A stretch of 64,000 nucleotides of DNA. It comes from Arthrobacter russicus (GTDB lineage Bacteria > Actinomycetota > Actinomycetes > Actinomycetales > Micrococcaceae). Below are positions 7,906 through 16,138 of the stretch, one piece after another. Made by a program: the position numbers and the translations under genes. The stretch lies in contig NZ_JAVDQF010000001.1 of the NCBI RefSeq assembly GCF_031454135.1, positions 3,100,001 through 3,164,000 on the forward strand. Direction: 5' to 3'. How positions within the stretch are numbered: the stretch's first letter is position 1; each line of letters begins with the position of its first letter. The notes under the pieces were generated by a model, which ran no database searches, was not told the origin of the DNA, and saw nothing but the letters and a program-made list of their open reading frames with translations.

Positions 7906-8687
7906 CCCCGGGCCCGGACCCGGTTGGCGGACATCCGTTCGCGCAGGATCGGGAGGTGCCTCCGGCTCACCGGCAGTTGGGCGCCGTTGATGTCCACCGA
8001 GGGGCCGCCTTTGCCGAGCCGGACCTGGGCCAGGTGGTGCAGTGCGATCAGATAGGAGCGGTGGATCCGCAGGAAACCGTGCGCCGCCCACTGTTCTTCC
8101 AACTCGTTCAGCGGCACCCGGATCAGGAAACTGCCTTCCGTGGTGTGCAACCGCGCGTAGTCGCCCTGCGCCTGGACGTAGCGGACGTCGCTGCGCCGGA
8201 TCAGCTTGGTCACCCCGCCCTGGTCGACGGTGATCAGCTCGCCGGTCTCCGGCTGCGGCGCCTGCACTTGCTCCGCGATCCGCCGGATGGTTTCCGCCAA
8301 CCGGGCGGCGCGCACCGGCTTGAGCAGATAGTCGACCGCGGCCAGCTCGAAGGCCTGCAGTGCCTGGTCTTCGTCCGCGGTGACGAAGACCACTGCGGGT
8401 TGCGCATCCCGGGCGAATCTGCCGACCACGCGGGCGATGTCCAGGCCGTCCAGCCCTGGCATGTGGATGTCCAGGAAGAGCGCGTCCACCGGATGCGCCT
8501 CGATCAGGCGCAGCACTTCGGCGCCGTCGGCGGCCGCATGCACCTCGCCGATCCGGGCGTCCTGGCCGAGCAGATAACGCAATTCGGCGATTGCCGGCGC
8601 CTCGTCGTCGGCAATGATGACATCGAGCAGTTCCGCACGCGGATGCCGGGGACCGTCGACGCTGACCATGTGCAACAGCATAACCAT
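7902..8687 (-). CDS. LytTR-family DNA-binding response regulator
   Basis: The N-terminal receiver domain contains the acidic pocket (VIIADDE) and the phospho-acceptor Asp near residue 73 (FLDIHMPG), with the conserved Lys in LLKPVRA. The C-terminal LytTR domain runs from about residue 150 to 255 (VRYVQAQGDYARLHT, then GFLRIHRSYLIAL). LytTR proteins bind pairs of direct repeats about two helical turns apart, and such a pair lies at 9984-10017 upstream of both operons. It follows the sensor kinase gene after 30 bp and is coupled to the small membrane protein gene. Starts at 8687, 8681 or 8669 are possible. Confidence 0.93.
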   Translation of the reverse strand: MVMLLHMVSVDGPRHPRAELLDVIIADDEAPAIAELRYLLGQDARIGEVHAAADGAEVLRLIEAHPVDALFLDIHMPGLDGLDIARVVGRFARDAQPAVVFVTADEDQALQAFELAAVDYLLKPVRAARLAETIRRIAEQVQAPQPETGELITVDQGGVTKLIRRSDVRYVQAQGDYARLHTTEGSFLIRVPLNELEEQWAAHGFLRIHRSYLIALHHLAQVRLGKGGPSVDINGAQLPVSRRHLPILRERMSANRVRARG

Positions 8688-8717
8688 AACCAGATCGCGG
8701 CCGGCCCAGTGCGCGGA

Positions 8718-9941
8718 TCAGTCGGCGCGGTGCTCGGGTTGGAACTTCGGCACCCGCAGGGTGATCAAGGTGCCGGCTCCGGGCCCGGTGTCGACCACCA
8801 GCCCGTGCTCGTCGCCGTACACCTGGCGCAGCCGGGCGTCCACATTGCGCAGTCCCACGTGGTCGCCGTCGTCGTGGCCGGCCAGCACCTCGGCCAAGTG
8901 GGCCGGGTCCATGCCGACGCCGTCGTCCTCGACGGTGATCTGCGCATACGCTCCGGCGTCCTGGGCGGTCAGTTTGATGTGGCCGACGCCGGCTTTGGCC
9001 TCGATGCCGTGCCGGACGGCGTTTTCCACCAACGGTTGCAGGCTCAGGAACGGAATCACCGTGCTGAGCACTTCGGGGCCGATCTGCAGGCTGACCTGGA
9101 GGCGTTCGCCGAACCGGGCCCGCTCCAGCAACAGGTAGCGGTCGATGGACCGGAGCTCTTCGGCCACCGTGGTGAAATCCCCGTGCCGGCGGAAGGAATA
9201 CCGGGTGAAGTCGGCGAACTCGATCAGCAGTTCCCGGGCCCGCTGCGGATCGGAGATCACATAGGAAGCGATCGCATTGAGCGAGTTGTAGATGAAATGC
9301 GGGCTGATCTGCGCACGCAGCGCGCGTACCTCGGCCTCGATGAGCAGAGTGCGGGAGGCCGCCAATTCGGCCAACTGGACCTGCGCAGCGACCCAATCCG
9401 CGACTTCGTTGGCCGCTCGGAGCAAACCGGCCGAGGAACTCGAATTGACCGTGTTCGAAGGCGAACTCAGCGCGATCAGGCAGCCTACGATCCGGTCCTC
9501 TACCCGGATCGGCGCTACCACCGCGGCCACCAATTGCACCTCGTGCAGGGCATTTCCGGGGCTGAGCCGATAGACCTGGCTGCGGCCGTTCTGCAACGTC
9601 CGTTCGCTCAGTTCGAGCAAGGCCCGCTGCTGGGCGCCGCCGGGATCCGGCGGCCCCTGCCAAGCGAGCAGGCTCTGCGCATCGGTCAAGGCCAGGGCGT
9701 CGCAGCCCAGCAGTGCTTGCAGGTGCCGCACGGCTTTCCCGGCGCCGGCCGGGTGCAGGCCGTTGCGCAGGTGTTCGCCGGCCAGGGCGGCCAGATGCAG
9801 CGTGGCGTAGCTGGCGTGTTCCGCCGGTGTGCCCAGCTCGCGGTGCGATTTCGAAAGCCGGAAACCCAGATATCCGATGAACGCGACCAGGGCGGCGAAG
9901 CCGACGAAGACGGCGATCAGGGGAAAGGTCGAATCCTGCAT
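8718..9941 (-). CDS. LytS-type sensor histidine kinase
   Basis: The 407-residue protein has a single N-terminal membrane helix (FPLIAVFVGFAALVAFIGYLGF), a GAF-like region (about 65-190) and a His-kinase module of the LytS/YehU type. That module holds QISPHFIYNSLNAI with His near residue 215, followed by LQPLVENAVRHG and the VEDDGVGM ATP-binding motif. It phosphorylates the LytTR regulator encoded next. The ATG at 9941 is preferred: TACGCT lies 7 nt upstream (9949-9954, minus strand), which points to a leaderless transcript. The neighbouring symporters suggest that an extracellular or intracellular carboxylate is the signal. Confidence 0.92.
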   Translation of the reverse strand: MQDSTFPLIAVFVGFAALVAFIGYLGFRLSKSHRELGTPAEHASYATLHLAALAGEHLRNGLHPAGAGKAVRHLQALLGCDALALTDAQSLLAWQGPPDPGGAQQRALLELSERTLQNGRSQVYRLSPGNALHEVQLVAAVVAPIRVEDRIVGCLIALSSPSNTVNSSSSAGLLRAANEVADWVAAQVQLAELAASRTLLIEAEVRALRAQISPHFIYNSLNAIASYVISDPQRARELLIEFADFTRYSFRRHGDFTTVAEELRSIDRYLLLERARFGERLQVSLQIGPEVLSTVIPFLSLQPLVENAVRHGIEAKAGVGHIKLTAQDAGAYAQITVEDDGVGMDPAHLAEVLAGHDDGDHVGLRNVDARLRQVYGDEHGLVVDTGPGAGTLITLRVPKFQPEHRAD

Positions 9942-9983
9942 GCTGCCAAGCGTAATGCGTCGGCACAGCCGGGAGCCGCCGTG

Positions 9984-10017
9984 CCATTGGGCGCAGATCG
10001 GGCACCATTCGGCGCAG
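9984..10017. promoter_or_regulatory. Direct repeat, likely LytTR regulator binding site
   Basis: CCATTGGGCGCAG (9984-9996) recurs as CCATTCGGCGCAG (10005-10017), 12 of 13 bases identical and exactly 21 bp apart. Two direct repeats two helical turns apart is the usual target layout of LytTR regulators. The site lies between the kinase gene and the divergent DUF485-symporter operon. An additional 8-bp inverted repeat (GCGCACCG at 10017-10024, CGGTGCGC at 10032-10039) follows. Confidence 0.65.
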
Positions 10018-10059
10018 CGCACCGCGTCGCCCGGTGCGCAAGCCCGGCCGGTCCGGCAC

Positions 10060-10075
10060 AGTGATGTGAGTCACA
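10060..10075. promoter_or_regulatory. CRP/GlxR-like box before the DUF485-symporter operon
   Basis: AGTGA-TGTGAG-TCACA matches 9 of 10 bases of the CRP-type palindrome TGTGA-N6-TCACA. It lies about 65 bp upstream of the DUF485 start. CRP/GlxR proteins control acetate and organic-acid uptake in Actinobacteria. Confidence 0.55.
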
Positions 10076-10139
10076 GCGGCCGCTTCTGTGCGGTTTGTTG
10101 TTCCTGCCGATTCCATCCAGCGATGTCAAAGGAGACATG

Positions 10140-10499
10140 ATGGGCCAACCCGTCCAGCCAGCCGATCCGGTACCGGACACGGACTTCGTCGGAATCCAGC
10201 GCGAGCCGCGGTTCCAGGAGCTCCGGAAGCGGCACCGCAGCTTCGTCTTCCCGCTCGCGGTGATCTTCCTGCTCTGGTACTTCCTGTACGTGCTGCTCGC
10301 CGATTATGCGCACGAATTCATGTCGATCCGGGTCTGGGGGTCGATCAACATCGGTTTGCTCTTCGGCCTGCTCCAATTCGTCACCACGTTCGGCATCACG
10401 ACCTGGTACGTGAGTTATGCCAATCGCAAGCTCGATCCGATCGCCACTGAGATCAGAGCCGAAATCGAAGGCGGCGCAACGAAGGGGGAGGCCTCATGA
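10140..10499 (+). CDS. DUF485 membrane protein, symporter small subunit
   Basis: This protein of about 119 residues has the DUF485 pattern: a cytoplasmic lead containing QELRKRHRSFVFPLAVIFL, two membrane helices and YVSYANRKLDPIATEIR after the second helix. DUF485 proteins (YjcH) are encoded directly before ActP-type symporters. AAAGGAG (10128-10134) sits 5 nt before the ATG at 10140; an adjacent ATG at 10137 is also possible. The stop overlaps the symporter ATG by 4 bp. It likely helps assemble or regulate the symporter; the biochemical role is not established. Confidence 0.9.
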   Translation: MGQPVQPADPVPDTDFVGIQREPRFQELRKRHRSFVFPLAVIFLLWYFLYVLLADYAHEFMSIRVWGSINIGLLFGLLQFVTTFGITTWYVSYANRKLDPIATEIRAEIEGGATKGEAS

Positions 10500-12094
10500 T
10501 CGCCTCGATGCAGGACACCTCGTGGATCAACATCCTGGTCTTCGGGATCTTCGTCGCGATCACCATGGTGATCGTCTTCCGGGCCAGCCGGAACAACAAG
10601 ACCGCCGCGGACTATTACGCCGCCGGCCGTTCCTTCACCGGCGGGCAGAATGGAACCGCGATTGCCGGGGACTACCTCTCCGCAGCGTCGTTCCTGGGCA
10701 TCACCGGGGCGATCGCGGTGAACGGCTATGACGGCTTCCTGTACTCGATCGGGTTCCTGGTCGCCTGGCTGGTGGCCTTGCTGCTGGTTGCGGAATTGCT
10801 GCGGAACACCGGAAAGTTCACCATGGCGGACGTGCTTTCCTTCCGGCTGAAACAACGTCCGGTACGGATCGCGGCCGCAATCTCCACCTTGGCGGTCTGC
10901 TTCTTCTACCTGCTCGCCCAGATGAACGGCGCCGGGGCGTTGGTCTCGCTGTTGCTGGGCATCGGCGACAAGACCGGCCAGGCGGTGGTGATCACGGTCG
11001 TCGGCGCGTTGATGATCGTCTACGTACTGATCGGCGGGATGAAAGGCACCACCTGGGTGCAGATCATCAAAGCGGTCCTGCTGATCGCCGGTGCTGCCGT
11101 GATGACCGTATGGGTTTTGTCCTTGCACGGGTTCAACCTCTCCGGGCTGATGGACGCAGCAGTGGCCAAAGCCGGTGCCGGCGGTGAAGCGCTGCTCAAT
11201 CCGGGCAAGCAATACGGCGCCACCGCGACGAGCCGGCTGGACTTCGTCTCGCTCGGCCTGGCCCTGGTGCTCGGCACTGCGGCCCTGCCGCACGTTTTGA
11301 TGCGCTTCTACACCGTGCCGACCGCGAAAGAGGCCAGGAAGTCGGTGGTCTGGTCGATTTGGCTGATCGGCATCTTCTACCTGTTCACCTTGGTGCTCGG
11401 TTACGGTGCCGCTGCGCTGATCGGCCCGAAGGAGATCGCGGCGGCGCCCGGCGGGGTGAATTCAGCGGCTCCGCTCCTAGCCTTCGCGCTGGGCGGACCG
11501 GTATTGCTCGGGTTCATCGCCGCGGTCGCCTTCGCGACGATCCTGGCCGTGGTGGCCGGCCTGACCATCACCGCGGCGGCGTCGTTCTCGCACGACATCT
11601 ATTCCTCGGTGATCAAGAAGGGCAAGCCGGCTCCGGGCAGCGAGGTCAAGGTCGCCAGGATCACCGTGGTGGTGATCGGCATCGTGGCGATCGTCGGCGG
11701 AATCGGCACCAACGGCCAAAACGTCGCGTTCCTGGTGGCTCTCGCCTTCGCGGTGGCCGCCAGCGCGAATCTGCCGACCATCCTGTACTCGCTGTTCTGG
11801 CGGCGGTTCACCACCCAGGGTGCGCTCTGGAGCATTTACGGGGGACTGGCCTCGGCGATCCTGCTGATCGTGTTCTCCCCTGTGGTTTCGGGCAATGCCA
11901 AGGCGATGTTCGCCGGAGCGAATTTCGCCTGGTTCCCGCTGTCCAATCCGGGCATCGTTTCGATTCCGCTGGCGTTCCTGCTCGGCTGGTTGGGCACCGT
12001 TCTGGACAAGAAGAAAGAGGATCCGGCCAAACAGGCGGAAATGGAAGTCCGGTCGTTGACCGGAGTGGGCGCGGAAAAGGCGACGTCGCACTGA
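10496..12094 (+). CDS. Cation/acetate-type symporter (ActP-like, SSS family)
   Basis: The 532-residue SSS transporter has about 13 membrane segments. It carries the ActP-type signatures DYYAAGRSFTGGQNG, GDYLSAASFLGITG, GGMKGTTWVQIIKAVLLIAG and LPHVLMRFYTVP. It is predicted to take up acetate, propionate or pyruvate-like acids with a cation. It is paired with the DUF485 subunit, and the upstream region carries a CRP-like box and the LytTR direct repeat. A second, diverged symporter lies on the other side of the shared regulatory region. ActP is a convenient label, but the exact substrate is unproven. Confidence 0.92.
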   Translation: MIASMQDTSWINILVFGIFVAITMVIVFRASRNNKTAADYYAAGRSFTGGQNGTAIAGDYLSAASFLGITGAIAVNGYDGFLYSIGFLVAWLVALLLVAELLRNTGKFTMADVLSFRLKQRPVRIAAAISTLAVCFFYLLAQMNGAGALVSLLLGIGDKTGQAVVITVVGALMIVYVLIGGMKGTTWVQIIKAVLLIAGAAVMTVWVLSLHGFNLSGLMDAAVAKAGAGGEALLNPGKQYGATATSRLDFVSLGLALVLGTAALPHVLMRFYTVPTAKEARKSVVWSIWLIGIFYLFTLVLGYGAAALIGPKEIAAAPGGVNSAAPLLAFALGGPVLLGFIAAVAFATILAVVAGLTITAAASFSHDIYSSVIKKGKPAPGSEVKVARITVVVIGIVAIVGGIGTNGQNVAFLVALAFAVAASANLPTILYSLFWRRFTTQGALWSIYGGLASAILLIVFSPVVSGNAKAMFAGANFAWFPLSNPGIVSIPLAFLLGWLGTVLDKKKEDPAKQAEMEVRSLTGVGAEKATSH

Positions 12095-12131
12095 CCCTCA
12101 TTCCGTCGAATCGGAAACCGCCGCGTCTCGA

Positions 12132-12704
12132 TCAGTGGTGGTGCCCGGTGCTGTGGTCCACCGCATACCCGCCGGCCACTCCGGCGGCCAGGCCGGCGGT
12201 GGACACCGTGGCGACCAGGATCGCCGCGGCGAACATGCTCAACAGCAACCGGCCGGCCGGCGGTGCGGCAGCCGCGCCTGGCGCGCTTGCCGGGCCGGGC
12301 GCCGCCGGGTGCCTTCGTTGCAGCCAGCCGACCGAGCCGAGCAGGACCAGCTCGAGCAAGATCGTGGCGGCCAAGGTGCCGTCCAGGCGGCGTTGGCCGA
12401 GCTCGGTGAAGAACACCAGCACTTCGAGGGCGACTGCCGCAGCCATGGCGCGCAATGCGAGTCCTGGCCGGAGCGGGCGTTGCGCCCGGAACGAAACGAT
12501 CGACCAGTACAGCACCGCGCTCGCCCAACCGGCCGCCAGTGCGGCGGCAGGCCAGGCCAGCCAGGCCGGTGCATTCTGCTGCACGGTTGCCGTGGCGAGC
12601 AGGTTCGAGGCCAGGCCATAACTGGTCACGGCCGCACCGAGGCCCGCGAACGCAGCCAGCATCCGGACCGCGGCCGGGGCCAGCGGTGCTGCCGTGACGG
12701 GCAT
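12132..12704 (-). CDS. Hypothetical multi-pass membrane protein
   Basis: The 190-residue protein has about five hydrophobic segments, with an Ala/Pro-rich loop before the last one. It ends in DHSTGHHH, a His-rich tail that might bind metal. I do not recognise a named family. Its ATG overlaps the stop of the DUF4383 gene by one base (in TCAT on the plus strand), so both are made from one transcript. Weak packing motifs such as AAGWASAVLYW suggest a small integral membrane partner, but nothing catalytic is visible. Confidence 0.75.
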   Translation of the reverse strand: MPVTAAPLAPAAVRMLAAFAGLGAAVTSYGLASNLLATATVQQNAPAWLAWPAAALAAGWASAVLYWSIVSFRAQRPLRPGLALRAMAAAVALEVLVFFTELGQRRLDGTLAATILLELVLLGSVGWLQRRHPAAPGPASAPGAAAAPPAGRLLLSMFAAAILVATVSTAGLAAGVAGGYAVDHSTGHHH

Positions 12705-13111
12705 CAGGCGATGGCGTTGCGGCGGACGGTCTTGTCCTGGCTGAGGCCGACGCCGAGCAGCACCACGGCGCTGGCCAGGTGCAGCACGTTGTCCGCACCG
12801 TTGAGCGCGATGATGTTCAGCGAACTGCCCAGCAGGAACAGGCCCAGGATGCCGACTAGCAGGTAGACCGCGCCGACCGCGGTATTGACCCCTTTGGCCG
12901 CAGCGGTGGAGCTGAGTCCGGCGATCAACAGCGCGGCGCCGATGGCCAAGTGGATCACATTGTGCAGCGGGTTCACCGCGAAGATGATCAGGTTGTTCCC
13001 CTGGGTTCCGGCAAAGCCCAGTCCGGAAGTGACGAAGAAGCCCAAGATGCCGACGAGCAGGTAGACGGCGCCGAAGCCGGTGGCGAGGAGCCGGTTTGGT
13101 GAGGTTCGCAT
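12704..13111 (-). CDS. DUF4383 domain-containing membrane protein
   Basis: This 135-residue protein has four hydrophobic segments and an internal repeat: AVYLLVGILGFF near the start and AVYLLVGILGLF in the second half. HNVIHLAIGAALL and ADNVLHLASAVVLL likewise occur once per half. This two-fold pattern and the N.(L/I)H motif are typical of DUF4383 proteins of Actinobacteria, whose function is unknown. GGAAGG lies about 8 nt before the ATG. It is cotranscribed with the His-tailed membrane protein downstream and is about 150 bp from the Lrp gene on the same strand. Confidence 0.9.
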   Translation of the reverse strand: MRTSPNRLLATGFGAVYLLVGILGFFVTSGLGFAGTQGNNLIIFAVNPLHNVIHLAIGAALLIAGLSSTAAAKGVNTAVGAVYLLVGILGLFLLGSSLNIIALNGADNVLHLASAVVLLGVGLSQDKTVRRNAIA

Positions 13112-13223
13112 GAGAAGTGCCTTCCATCAGGCGGGCTGCCCCCACACTGCCCGTGGCCTTTGACTGTCGGGAGTGCCGTTTGGCGTTCCCAGAAGGCATT
13201 CGGGGCCTCGGCCGGAATGGATG

Positions 13224-13250
13224 GCCGGGCGGCAGGTTTTTGTGCCCGGC
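13224..13250 (-). terminator. Possible terminator after the Lrp gene
   Basis: GCCGGGC (13224-13230) and GCCCGGC (13244-13250) form a short G/C stem with a 13-nt loop, starting 8 bp after the Lrp stop on the minus strand. No T tract follows, so termination here would be weak. Confidence 0.35.
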
Positions 13251-13258
13251 GGCCCGGC

Positions 13259-13750
13259 TCAGATTTCGGCGGCGCCGCGTTCCAACAGCGGTTCCACCCG
13301 GAACGGCACCATCTCGCGCATCGCCAACGAGGTGTCGGTTCGTTCCACGCCGTCGCAGGCCAGGATCTTGCCGTTGATCCGGAACAAGTCCTCGGCGTCT
13401 TTGGAGACCACCCGGACCAGCAGATCGGCCTGGCCGGTCAATCCGTGCGCTTCGATGACCTCGGGGATCTGGGCCAGCGCGACCCCGAGCGCCTGTAATT
13501 TCTGCTGCTGCACATGGACCGAGATGAAGGCCATCAGGGGATAGCCCAGGACGCTCGGATTGATCCGCCGGCCGAACGGCAGGAACGCATGCCGCTTCTC
13601 CAGGCTGGCCATTCTGGCCTGCACGGTGTTGCGGGACAGGCCGAGTTTCTGGGCCAGTGCCACGACGGTGCGCCGCGGGTTCGCGGCCATGGCCAGCAGA
13701 AGACGCAAATCGGTTCCATCCAGGGCTTGCATAGTGCGCAACATTAGCAC
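13259..13750 (-). CDS. Lrp/AsnC-family regulator, likely bkd regulator
   Basis: The N-terminal AsnC-type HTH (LDGTDLRLLLAMAANPRRTV, ALAQKLGLSRNTVQARMASLE) is followed by the RAM ligand-binding domain (PLMAFISVHVQQQ, then EVIEAHGLTGQADLLVRV). The gene is divergent from the branched-chain 2-oxoacid dehydrogenase operon, as bkdR is in Pseudomonas, where an Lrp-type activator responds to branched-chain amino acids. Two matching palindromes lie between the two genes at 13746-13781. The start is uncertain: GTG 13750, ATG 13744 and ATG 13732 are all in frame, with 163 residues from the first. Confidence 0.9.
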   Translation of the reverse strand: MLMLRTMQALDGTDLRLLLAMAANPRRTVVALAQKLGLSRNTVQARMASLEKRHAFLPFGRRINPSVLGYPLMAFISVHVQQQKLQALGVALAQIPEVIEAHGLTGQADLLVRVVSKDAEDLFRINGKILACDGVERTDTSLAMREMVPFRVEPLLERGAAEI

Positions 13751-13781
13751 GGTGCTGCTTTGTCGAATGAAGCATAATGCT
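13746..13781. promoter_or_regulatory. Twin 11-bp palindromes, likely Lrp-type operator
   Basis: AGCAC-G-GTGCT (13746-13756) and AGCAT-A-ATGCT (13771-13781) share the form AGCAY-N-RTGCT, and their centres are exactly 25 bp apart. They lie at the start of the Lrp gene and upstream of the dehydrogenase operon. Lrp-family octamers often bind evenly spaced palindromes of this type. Confidence 0.6.
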
Positions 13782-13816
13782 CAATGATCGGGGAGTCGGT
13801 TGTGCTGGTTGAGCTG

Positions 13817-13832
13817 TGTGAGTATCGTCACA
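13817..13832. promoter_or_regulatory. Perfect CRP/GlxR-type box before bkdA
   Basis: TGTGA-GTATCG-TCACA is a perfect match to the CRP-family palindrome TGTGA-N6-TCACA. It is 145 bp upstream of the bkdA ATG, between the Lrp palindromes and the gene, and could link the operon to cAMP-dependent carbon control. Confidence 0.6.
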
Positions 13833-13976
13833 GTACAGGCGGTCAAGGGGGACCGGAACGCTGCCGCGACCGAAAAACGGCCGTGGCGGCAGCAGATCAC
13901 CGGGGGTTCACCTGACCCGCGGCGTCGACATCGATCTGGCGGACCTGATCCCGGTCCGATGAGGAAAGAAGGCAGC

Positions 13977-15119
13977 ATGCCATCCGAAGCTGAAGCTTCA
14001 ACGCAGCAGGCGGGCCTCACCGGCTTGGCCGGCGGCAGCGTCCCCGCGGACGAGAATTTCATCCAACTGATCACCGCAGACGGAACCCGGGTAGCCAATC
14101 CCGACTACGACCGTTGGGTCGCGGACGTGACCGACCAGGAACTGATCGCCTACTACGAGGACATGGTGGTGATCCGCCGGATCGACACCGAGGCCACTGC
14201 TTTGCAGCGGCAAGGCCAATTGGCGCTCTGGGCGCCGTTGCTGGGCCAGGAAGCCGCGCAGATCGGCTCGGCCCGCGCCCTCGATGCGGAAGATTTCGTA
14301 TTCCCCAGCTACCGGGAGAACGGGGTGGCCTATGTCCGCGGCCTGGACCTGGTCAACTCTTTGAAGATCTGGCGCGGCAATGCGCACGGCACCTGGGATC
14401 CGTACGAGTTCAACATGGCCACGCCGCAGATCATCATCGGTGCGCAGACCCTGCACGCGACCGGCTACGCGATGGGGATCGTCAACGACGGCGCCGATTC
14501 CGCTGTGATCACCTACTTCGGCGACGGCGCCACCAGCCAGGGCGATGTGAACGAGGCGATGGTGTTCGCGGCATCGTTCCAGGCGCCCGTGGTCTTCTTC
14601 TGCCAGAACAACCACTGGGCGATTTCGGAACCGGTGGGCTTGCAGGCGCACCAGGCGATCGCCGACCGGGCTCCTGGCTTCGGCATCCCCTCGATGCGGG
14701 TGGACGGGAACGACGTGCTCGCGGTCCTGGCCGTAACCCGGGCCGCACTGGACCGGGCCCGCAACGGTGGCGGCCCGAGCTTCATCGAGGCCGTGACCTA
14801 TCGGATGGGCCCGCACACCACCGCCGACGACCCGACCCGCTACCGCGACGCCAACGAGTTGGAAGACTGGGCGGCGAAGGATCCGATTTCTCGGCTCGGC
14901 GCGTTGTTGGAAGCCAAGGGGCTGCTGACCGAAGAAGTGAAGGCGGCGGTCGCCGCGAAGTCCGATTCGGTGGCGAAAGACCTGCGGGCCAACACGATCA
15001 AGCTGGCCGATCCGGAAGCGCTGGACGTTTTCGAGCACGTCTACAGCGAGCCGAATTCGGCACTCGAACGGCAAAAAGACCACTACCAGCGCTACTTGTC
15101 CAGCTTCGGAGCGAACTGA
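13977..15119 (+). CDS. bkdA: Branched-chain 2-oxoacid dehydrogenase E1 alpha
   Basis: This 380-residue protein is the ThDP-dependent E1 alpha subunit of a 2-oxoacid dehydrogenase complex. It shows the ThDP motif (GDGATSQGDVNEA near residue 182, with QNNHW about 27 residues later) and the PSYRENGVAYVRG and YRMGPHTTADDPTRYR signatures of the heterotetrameric E1 family. The ATG at 13977 follows GAGGAAAGAAGG. Databases often call such proteins pyruvate dehydrogenase. The Lrp neighbour and nearby leucine genes favour a branched-chain substrate, but pyruvate is not excluded. Its stop overlaps the E1 beta start by one base. Confidence 0.88.
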   Translation: MPSEAEASTQQAGLTGLAGGSVPADENFIQLITADGTRVANPDYDRWVADVTDQELIAYYEDMVVIRRIDTEATALQRQGQLALWAPLLGQEAAQIGSARALDAEDFVFPSYRENGVAYVRGLDLVNSLKIWRGNAHGTWDPYEFNMATPQIIIGAQTLHATGYAMGIVNDGADSAVITYFGDGATSQGDVNEAMVFAASFQAPVVFFCQNNHWAISEPVGLQAHQAIADRAPGFGIPSMRVDGNDVLAVLAVTRAALDRARNGGGPSFIEAVTYRMGPHTTADDPTRYRDANELEDWAAKDPISRLGALLEAKGLLTEEVKAAVAAKSDSVAKDLRANTIKLADPEALDVFEHVYSEPNSALERQKDHYQRYLSSFGAN

Positions 15120-16132
15120 TGACGCAGATGACTTTCGGCCGCGCGATCAACGCGGGCCTGCGCAAAGCAATGGAGCGCGATTCCAAGGTCGTGCTGATGG
15201 GGGAAGACATCGGCAAACTCGGCGGGGTCTTCCGGATCACCGACGGGCTGCAAAAAGACTTCGGCGCGCACCGGGTGATCGACACTCCGCTGGCCGAGTC
15301 CGGAATCATGGGCACCGCCGTCGGGCTGGCCTTCCGCGGTTACCGGCCGGTGGTGGAGATCCAATTCGACGGCTTCATCTACCCGGCTTTCGACCAGATC
15401 GTTGCCCAGGTGGCGAAGTTGCACTACCGCACCCAGGGCAAGGTCATGATGCCGATCACGATCCGGGTCCCGTTCGGCGGCGGCATCGGTTCGCCGGAGC
15501 ACCATTCGGAGTCTCCGGAAGCCTATTTCACGCATACCTCGGGTCTGCGCGTGATCAGCGTGTCCAATCCGCAAGACGCCTATCTGATGATCCAGCAGGC
15601 AATCGCGAGCAACGATCCGGTGCTCTACTTCGAGCCGAAGCGCCGCTACCACAGCAAAGGCGAAGTCGACGAGAGCATCGGGCTCGAGGCGGCGCCGGCC
15701 ATGGGCAGTGCCCGGGTGGTGAGCGCCGGCACCGATGTGACCCTGGTGGCCTACGGTCCGCTGGTGGCCACCGCGAACGACGTGGCCCTGGCTGCCGCGG
15801 ACGAGGGGATCTCCGTCGAGGTGATCGATCTGCGTTCCCTCGCCCCGATCGATTTCGCTCCGCTGGAAGCTTCGGTGCGCAAAACCGGGCGGCTGGTGAT
15901 CACCCATGAAGCCGGGCAGACCGGCGGCCTCGGCGCGGAGATCGCCGCGTCGATCACGGAGCGCTGTTTCAACTACCTTGAGTCGGCACCGGTGCGGGTC
16001 ACCGGTTTCGACGTGCCCTACCCGCCGTCGAAACTGGAAAAACACCATGTGCCGGACCTGGACCGGATCCTGGACGGCATTGACCGGTCCATGGGGCGGC
16101 GCAATTCACTCAGCGGCCTGGAAGGTGCGTAA
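15119..16132 (+). CDS. bkdB: Branched-chain 2-oxoacid dehydrogenase E1 beta
   Basis: This 337-residue subunit completes the E1 active site by forming the ThDP-binding interface with the alpha chain. It has the family hallmarks MGEDIGKLGGVFRITDGL, DTPLAESGIMGTAVGLA and EIQFDGFIYPAFDQIVAQVAKLHYRTQG. The C-terminal transketolase domain contains LVAYGPLV and the HEAGQTGGLGAEIAA segment. It starts at the TGATG junction with E1 alpha and is followed by E2 after 6 bp. It is at the full family length with no disruption. Confidence 0.93.
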   Translation: MTQMTFGRAINAGLRKAMERDSKVVLMGEDIGKLGGVFRITDGLQKDFGAHRVIDTPLAESGIMGTAVGLAFRGYRPVVEIQFDGFIYPAFDQIVAQVAKLHYRTQGKVMMPITIRVPFGGGIGSPEHHSESPEAYFTHTSGLRVISVSNPQDAYLMIQQAIASNDPVLYFEPKRRYHSKGEVDESIGLEAAPAMGSARVVSAGTDVTLVAYGPLVATANDVALAAADEGISVEVIDLRSLAPIDFAPLEASVRKTGRLVITHEAGQTGGLGAEIAASITERCFNYLESAPVRVTGFDVPYPPSKLEKHHVPDLDRILDGIDRSMGRRNSLSGLEGA

Positions 16133-16138
16133 CCGGCA

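Noticed and set aside
6185-10064. Long plus-strand open frames (601 and 742 codons) opposite the symporter, regulator and kinase genes
   Set aside because: They are rich in Arg, Gln and Gly with no domain, and mirror real minus-strand genes with clear motifs.
14114-15118. Possible 672-residue fusion protein extending E1 beta upstream
   Set aside because: The upstream part is another frame of the E1 alpha gene. The E1 beta chain starts cleanly at ATG 15119 and has family length.
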